From Rubrobacter_D sp963840835 (GTDB taxonomy: Bacteria > Actinomycetota > Rubrobacteria > Rubrobacterales > Rubrobacteraceae): a stretch of 64,000 nucleotides of DNA. Positions 59,681 to 64,000 of this stretch are shown here, one piece after another (the stretch's first letter is position 1; each line of letters begins with the position of its first letter). The translations under genes were made by a program, and so were the position numbers. Below the pieces are notes generated by a model, which was given only the letters and a program-made list of their open reading frames with translations, did not search any database and was not told the DNA's origin. The stretch is from contig CAWJAM010000004.1 in the NCBI GenBank assembly GCA_963840835.1, positions 1 through 64,000 of the forward strand, written 5' to 3'.

Positions 59681-61003
59681 TTGTTCGGGCGACTCTCTGC
59701 CTCACGCCTCATAGTCTACGGGTTCGTCGCGCTCGTGGCCGCGGGGACGGCGCTGCTCATGTTGCCGTGGGCAACGACGCATAGGATCTCCTTTATTGAT
59801 GCGCTCTTCGTCGCGACGAGTTGCGTTACCGTGACGGGCCTGACTACGGTTGATATCCCCGGAACTCTAACCCACTTCGGTGAGTTAGTGATGATGGTCC
59901 TGATACAGCTCGGAGGACTCGGGATCATGACCGTGACCACCCTGGCCGTCCTGCTCGTCGGGCAGAGGGTTGGGTTCAGGCGCCTGCTCACCGTACAGGC
60001 GGAGGTGGAGAGCGCCGGTTCCCCCCGCAACACCTTGAGGCTGCTCTTTCAGATCGCCAGGATCACCTTCGCCGTCGAGCTACTGGGGGCCGTAGCCCTG
60101 AGCATCGGATTCATAAGCGTGGGCTTCAGCGTTCGCGAGGGCGTCTTTCAGGGGATATTCCACGCCATCATGGCCTTCTGCAACGCCGGGTTCCCCACCC
60201 TTCCAGGGGAAGACTTGACCTCCTACGCGGGCAACTGGCTCATCATCGGGGCGCTGGTCTGCATGATCACGCTCGGAGGGCTCGGTTTCCCCGTGCTGGT
60301 CGACCTCTTCAGCTACAAGGAGCACCGCAGGCTCTCCGTCCACACCAGAATAGTCCTGATCACCTCCGCAGCGCTCGTCGTGGTCGGGGTCCTCAGCGTG
60401 GCCCTGTTCGAGTGGACGAACCCGAACACGCTCGGTGGCCAGTCCTTGAACACGAAGGCAGCCACGTCGCTCTTTCAGGGGGTGACCCCGAGGACGGCAG
60501 GTTTCTCTACCGTGAGCTACCCTGAGATGCGGGACCCAACCCTCCTGATTCAGACGTTGCTCATGTTCATCGGCACGGCCCCGACCTCGACCGGCGGGGG
60601 CATAAAGGTGACGACCCTCGCGCTCGTCGTCCTAATCATCGTCGCCCAGGTCAGGGGCCAGGACAGGATCACCCTCTTCTGGCGCACGCTGCCCCGGTCC
60701 CTGGTCGCAAGGGCGCTCGCTATCCTGGCCCTCGCCTCCCTGCTCGTCTTCCTTAGCACCCTGGCCCTAATGGTCTCGGACGGACTCGACCTCTTACCCG
60801 CCCTCTTCGAAATCACCTCGGCCTTCGGCACCGTCGGCCTCTCGCTCGACGTCACGCCGAACCTGAGCACATTCGGCAAGATTCTGGTCTCCGTCGTCAT
60901 GTTCCTCGGAAGGGTAGGCCCAATAACCTTCGTAGTAGCCCTCGCCGTCAGGCAACGCCCTCCACGCTACAAATACCCCGAGGAAGAGATAGCCATTGGA
61001 TAG
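59681..61003 (+). CDS. KtrB/TrkH-family potassium transporter
   Basis: A 440-residue potassium-translocating subunit. Its filter loops are TSCVTVTGLTT, AFCNAGFP, TPRTAGFST and SAFGTVGLS, each with the glycine of the KtrB type. About eight helices flank them. It would function with a KtrA-like RCK protein, not encoded here. The TTG start has a GGAGAAGG site. Divergent from moaA; its stop coincides with a palindrome. Confidence 0.87.
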   Translation: MFGRLSASRLIVYGFVALVAAGTALLMLPWATTHRISFIDALFVATSCVTVTGLTTVDIPGTLTHFGELVMMVLIQLGGLGIMTVTTLAVLLVGQRVGFRRLLTVQAEVESAGSPRNTLRLLFQIARITFAVELLGAVALSIGFISVGFSVREGVFQGIFHAIMAFCNAGFPTLPGEDLTSYAGNWLIIGALVCMITLGGLGFPVLVDLFSYKEHRRLSVHTRIVLITSAALVVVGVLSVALFEWTNPNTLGGQSLNTKAATSLFQGVTPRTAGFSTVSYPEMRDPTLLIQTLLMFIGTAPTSTGGGIKVTTLALVVLIIVAQVRGQDRITLFWRTLPRSLVARALAILALASLLVFLSTLALMVSDGLDLLPALFEITSAFGTVGLSLDVTPNLSTFGKILVSVVMFLGRVGPITFVVALAVRQRPPRYKYPEEEIAIG

Positions 61004-61022
61004 AATTGAGAATTCTCAATTC
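61003..61022. repeat. Perfect 20-bp AT-rich palindrome between convergent genes
   Basis: GAATTGAGAATTCTCAATTC (61003-61022) is exactly self-complementary. It begins at the last base of the KtrB-like stop, 7 bp before the antiporter's 3' end, in an AATTC-rich patch (61003-61045) very unlike the surrounding high-GC DNA. It may be a terminator-like cruciform or a repeat remnant. Confidence 0.6.
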
Positions 61023-61029
61023 CAAACTC

Positions 61030-62241
61030 CTAATTCACAATTCCAAGCCTGCGGGCGAGGTAGCCTGCGGTGGTGGCTTGCAGGAGGAGGGTGACGCAGA
61101 CAGCGAGGGCTACCATGGAGACCGCGATCTCGGCGCCCTCGACGCCGCGGGCGAGGAGTAGGCTCGCGACGGCGGCGGGGATGACGCCGGTCTCGCGGCA
61201 CCAGCTGATGAAGACGATCTCCTCTTTCGTCCATCTGCCGCGCCGGTCTGGTAGGAGGCACGCGAGGACGGTTATGGGCCTGGCGATGAAGACGAGCACG
61301 AACATTATGAGGAGGCCGCCGAGGAGGTATTTGCTCAGTGCTTCGAAAGGGAGGTTCAGCCCGAGCGTGACGAAGACGAGGAGGGTGGCTATCTCGGCGA
61401 CCTGGCCGAGAAAGCCTTCGAGGAGGGTGACGTGCTCGTCCTGGTGGCCGAGCCCGAGCATGTCCATGTTTCCGATCATGAGGCCCATCACGAAGGTCGC
61501 GAGGTAGGCTGACCCGCCTATAGACTCGGTCGAGAAGTACGCTAGCGCTACCACGGCGAGGATGGCCACGCCAGGCGACTCGTCCCAGATTCCAGCCCGC
61601 GCTGTCGAGGCGATGGCGTAGCAGAGGATGGCGCCGGCGACGACCCCGATCACAGTCCCCAAAGCGAGCTCCTTGGCGAACTCCAGCGCGGGACCGGCGA
61701 GGGTAAATCCGCCGGCCTCGACTACCCCGACGAGGGTCAGGGTGAGCACCGTGCCGGTGACGTCGTTGAAGGCGGACTCGGCGATGACCGTCTGGGACAC
61801 TTTGGGCCTGAGCTTCAGGCGCTCGAACAGGGGAATGAGGATTGCGGGGTCCGTCGCGGCCAGCACGGCTCCTATGAGCAGGGCCACGGGGAAGGCGACT
61901 CCGAACACGGGCCAGACCACGAGCGCGACGATTACGGCCGTGATGAGCACGCCTGGCAAAACGAGCAACCCGAGGCCGACGGCGGTACCAGAGATCACGC
62001 GCAAAGAGATGCCGGTGCCGCCGTGGAACAGGATGAGCGCGACCCCGATGTTGAACAGGAGTTGGGCGCCGACACCACCTAAGGGGTTGGAGACGAGCCC
62101 GAGCACGGAGGGCCCGATGAGGGCGCCCGCCGCCACGAGCACGACCATCTCGGGGAGCTTTATGACGGTGGCTATGAGCTGCGAGAGGAGCCCGGCCCCG
62201 AGTATGAGGCCGAAGTCGCGGAGGATGTGCTCTATCTCCAC
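61030..62241 (-). CDS. CPA1-type sodium/proton antiporter
   Basis: A 403-residue antiporter. About 12 membrane helices are visible. The ion-site motifs are AATDPAILIPLFERL and ESAFNDVTGTVL, the Asn-Asp pair placing it near NhaP/CPA1. LPEMVVLVAAGALIGPSVLGL is the family's first conserved block. The GTG start has no strong site and lies 3 bp after the glycosyltransferase stop, so it is probably cotranscribed with that gene. Its last codons fall in an AATTC-rich patch. Confidence 0.85.
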   Translation of the reverse strand: MEIEHILRDFGLILGAGLLSQLIATVIKLPEMVVLVAAGALIGPSVLGLVSNPLGGVGAQLLFNIGVALILFHGGTGISLRVISGTAVGLGLLVLPGVLITAVIVALVVWPVFGVAFPVALLIGAVLAATDPAILIPLFERLKLRPKVSQTVIAESAFNDVTGTVLTLTLVGVVEAGGFTLAGPALEFAKELALGTVIGVVAGAILCYAIASTARAGIWDESPGVAILAVVALAYFSTESIGGSAYLATFVMGLMIGNMDMLGLGHQDEHVTLLEGFLGQVAEIATLLVFVTLGLNLPFEALSKYLLGGLLIMFVLVFIARPITVLACLLPDRRGRWTKEEIVFISWCRETGVIPAAVASLLLARGVEGAEIAVSMVALAVCVTLLLQATTAGYLARRLGIVN

Positions 62242-62244
62242 CCT

Positions 62245-63792
62245 CTACCGGACGAGGGCTACGAGCTTCTGCGCGAGAGTTCCCCAGCTCAAGTGCTCTA
62301 CGCTGTTCCGGCGCACGTCCTCCTCGCACTGCCGCCTCTGCTCTTCCGGCAGCTTCAGGTAATCCGTGAGCGCCCTTGCCAGGTTTTCCTCGAAGCCGCC
62401 CATGCCGACGCGGAGGTCGAAGGGCAGGCCGCGACCCACGATCCCACCCGCTTCCCTGAGGCCGGAGTGGTCGGCCACGAAAGGCACCACCCCGCTCGCG
62501 GCGAACTCGGCCGCCACGAGCCCGAAGGTCTCGGGGAAGATGGAAGGCACCGCCGCCACGTCCGCGGCGGGAAGGAGCTTCGTCAGTCCACCGTGGTAGA
62601 TCGGGCCCGTAAACAGCACGTCGTCCTCCATACCCGCCGAGTCGGCGAGTAACTCGTCGGAGAGCTCGAAGTGCTCCATGGGACCCGCGGGTCCGCCTTC
62701 GAGGAGCTTGCCCATCTCGGCAAGCCTCTCCACGGTCGTCTCGTCGCCCGCGCTCAAAGAGAGGGTCAGCGCCTCAAGCCCCTCGCGGAAGGTGCCGAAG
62801 CCGATGATTAGCAGGCGCGCCCCCGTCTCCTTGCGCACCCTGGCAAAGGCGGAGATCAGGCTGTGTACGCCCTTGGAGTGGATGAGCTTTCCGACGTAGA
62901 CGACGAGCGGTCCCCCGCGGTCGAGGAACCCCCTGAGCCGCTCGCCGGCGTCGCTGTCGTGCGAGCGCGCGTCGTAGGAGGCCGCGACCTCGCGCACCGC
63001 GCCGGCCAGCTCTCCCGCGTCGTTCGAACTCTCAAGCGATCTCTGGAGCGAAGTCCGTTGTTCGGGGCCGCGTCCGGGGCCGCCGTTCAGGTCATCGACG
63101 ACTCCGAGGTCGAGCGCGTCAGGGTGGAAGAGCTCGGTATCTACCCCTCCGGGGATGGCCAGGGTCTTGTTAGTAAGGTCCGGGAAGTCCTCCGCTATCG
63201 TGCCCGCGCTGTGCGAGGAGAGGGCGAGTATCTCCCGCGCGCCTTCGAGACCCTCACGGGTGAGTCCCATGTACATCTCGCTCTTGCGGGAGACGTACTG
63301 CAGGCAGCTTCCGTGCACGATGCTTACGTAAGGGACGTCGCTGCCTTCCAGGGCGCGGCGTACGATGAGGGGACCAGGCACGGAGTGGTTGGTGATCACG
63401 GCTTCGGCCCCGGAGAAGCCGAGAACGGTCCGCACGGCCTCGACGTTGCGCCCGAGGTAGTCGTCCAACTCCTCCCCTGTCAGGTCCAGGAAAGTCTTCG
63501 CGCGCCATCCCGGGTAGTCGTCGTAGACGTAGACCGGCAGGAGATCCCCTATGTCGGGACGGTAGATCACGCCCAGCCCAGGATAGGCCGTCTCCCGCTC
63601 GCCCAGAACGTGAACCCCCTCCGCGTCCACCGTCGCGTGTTCGCCGACGAAGTCATAATCGAGCGGGTCGGGCTCCTGGCAGATCAGGTGCACATCGTGC
63701 CCCTCCTGGCACAGGGCACGACAAAGGTTCTGTACGTAGATATTACTCCCCGTGCCCGAGAGCATATACCCGTGGGTCATAATGATCTTCAT
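62245..63792 (-). CDS. GT4-type glycosyltransferase family 1 protein
   Basis: A 515-residue retaining glycosyltransferase of the GT-B fold. The N-terminal acceptor domain shows THGYMLSGTGSNIYVQNLCRAL, and the C-terminal donor domain carries VYVGKLIHSKGVHSLISAF and the E-x7-E region FPETFGLVAAEFAASGVVPF. A 60-residue low-similarity insert at about 245-305 separates the two domains. It would transfer a sugar from a nucleotide sugar in envelope or solute synthesis. The ATG at 63792 has a GGGGAG site. Confidence 0.85.
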   Translation of the reverse strand: MKIIMTHGYMLSGTGSNIYVQNLCRALCQEGHDVHLICQEPDPLDYDFVGEHATVDAEGVHVLGERETAYPGLGVIYRPDIGDLLPVYVYDDYPGWRAKTFLDLTGEELDDYLGRNVEAVRTVLGFSGAEAVITNHSVPGPLIVRRALEGSDVPYVSIVHGSCLQYVSRKSEMYMGLTREGLEGAREILALSSHSAGTIAEDFPDLTNKTLAIPGGVDTELFHPDALDLGVVDDLNGGPGRGPEQRTSLQRSLESSNDAGELAGAVREVAASYDARSHDSDAGERLRGFLDRGGPLVVYVGKLIHSKGVHSLISAFARVRKETGARLLIIGFGTFREGLEALTLSLSAGDETTVERLAEMGKLLEGGPAGPMEHFELSDELLADSAGMEDDVLFTGPIYHGGLTKLLPAADVAAVPSIFPETFGLVAAEFAASGVVPFVADHSGLREAGGIVGRGLPFDLRVGMGGFEENLARALTDYLKLPEEQRRQCEEDVRRNSVEHLSWGTLAQKLVALVR

Positions 63793-63834
63793 AGCGCTCA
63801 CTCCCCGTCGCGTTTCCAAACCCGCACATCGCAA

Positions 63835-64000
63835 GGTATCACATCAGCACGCTCCGGCCTGCGGCCTCCGCTTGTCAGCACGCTCCGGCTTCGCCTTCCT
63901 GCGCCTTGTCAGGAAGTCGTCTCGGGGCGTCGCTACGAGCATCGGCCCCTACCGGCGTGGAAGGCGATTCTTCGCACGCCGCAACGTGTGGCCCGAACCC
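63835..64000. repeat. Second copy of the GCTTGTCAGCACGC repeat element, minus orientation
   Basis: GCTTGTCAGCACGC at 63870-63883 and a half copy at 63844-63852 are followed by 63901-63921, which is the exact reverse complement of 36868-36888. The remainder to 64000 also matches 36788-36867 in inverted orientation, with substitutions. The element runs off the window end. No gene is present. Confidence 0.8.

Overview
The window reads as a high-GC chromosome from an actinobacterium, most plausibly a Rubrobacter-like lineage. This is inference from gene content and style: pervasive GTG and TTG starts, tightly overlapping ATGA or GTGA gene junctions, PadR, TetR and Crp regulators, class I deacetylase acuC beside acuB, and high GC throughout. 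No rRNA, tRNA, CRISPR array, insertion sequence or prophage was recognised. Almost all of the window is ordinary chromosomal coding sequence. The unusual material is one divergent aromatic-catabolism cluster and a family of palindromic intergenic repeats.

Layout. 1-12.2 kb is an aromatic acyl-CoA degradation cluster: a frameshifted aldehyde dehydrogenase, a benzoate-CoA-ligase-family enzyme, an amidohydrolase, then a phenylacetyl-CoA-epoxidase-like set (paaA, paaD N-domain, two paaB-like genes, paaC, a free-standing PaaD-type zinc ribbon), two crotonases, a paaY-like hexapeptide protein, a second aldehyde dehydrogenase, a TetR regulator and an MBL hydrolase. 12.3-13.4 kb is a PadR/membrane-protein pair with a clear promoter and operator. 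13.5-23.8 kb holds transporters (APC permease, CPA2 antiporter, TrkH), a Gfo/Idh/MocA oxidoreductase, an amidohydrolase, TatA and a phosphoesterase lipoprotein. 24.1-35.2 kb begins with a PaaI-type thioesterase and continues as a co-directional peptide or amino-compound operon: a frameshifted class III aminotransferase, an M20 peptidase homologue, a creatininase homologue, an LD-carboxypeptidase and a five-gene oligopeptide ABC transporter.

35.2-46 kb contains an NmrA-like reductase, a small coiled-coil protein, a large inverted repeat cluster, a D-amino-acid oxidase, a ThDP enzyme, an acyltransferase with an SGNH domain, a dynamin-like GTPase, an aldo/keto reductase and an EamA exporter. 46-51 kb is a minus-strand run of a membrane protein, a serine hydrolase, a histidine kinase and a NarL-type regulator. 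51.3-56 kb holds a Crp-type regulator, three small unknown genes, a Dabb protein, a rhodanese and a CNBD/thioredoxin-reductase-like fusion. 56.3-63.8 kb holds acuBC, clpS, moaA, a KtrB-type potassium transporter, a CPA1 antiporter and a glycosyltransferase.

How the parts fit. In the first cluster, a CoA ligase would activate an aromatic acid, the Paa-like oxygenase would epoxidise the CoA thioester, the crotonases and aldehyde dehydrogenases would isomerise, cleave and oxidise the product, and the TetR protein probably senses a CoA intermediate. No reductase (PaaE) or phenylacetate-CoA ligase (PaaK) is present in the window. The second operon looks built to import and dismantle peptides or modified amino compounds. 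Repeats at 9.5, 22.2, 36.7 and 63.8 kb share words and hairpin architecture and appear to be one dispersed family.
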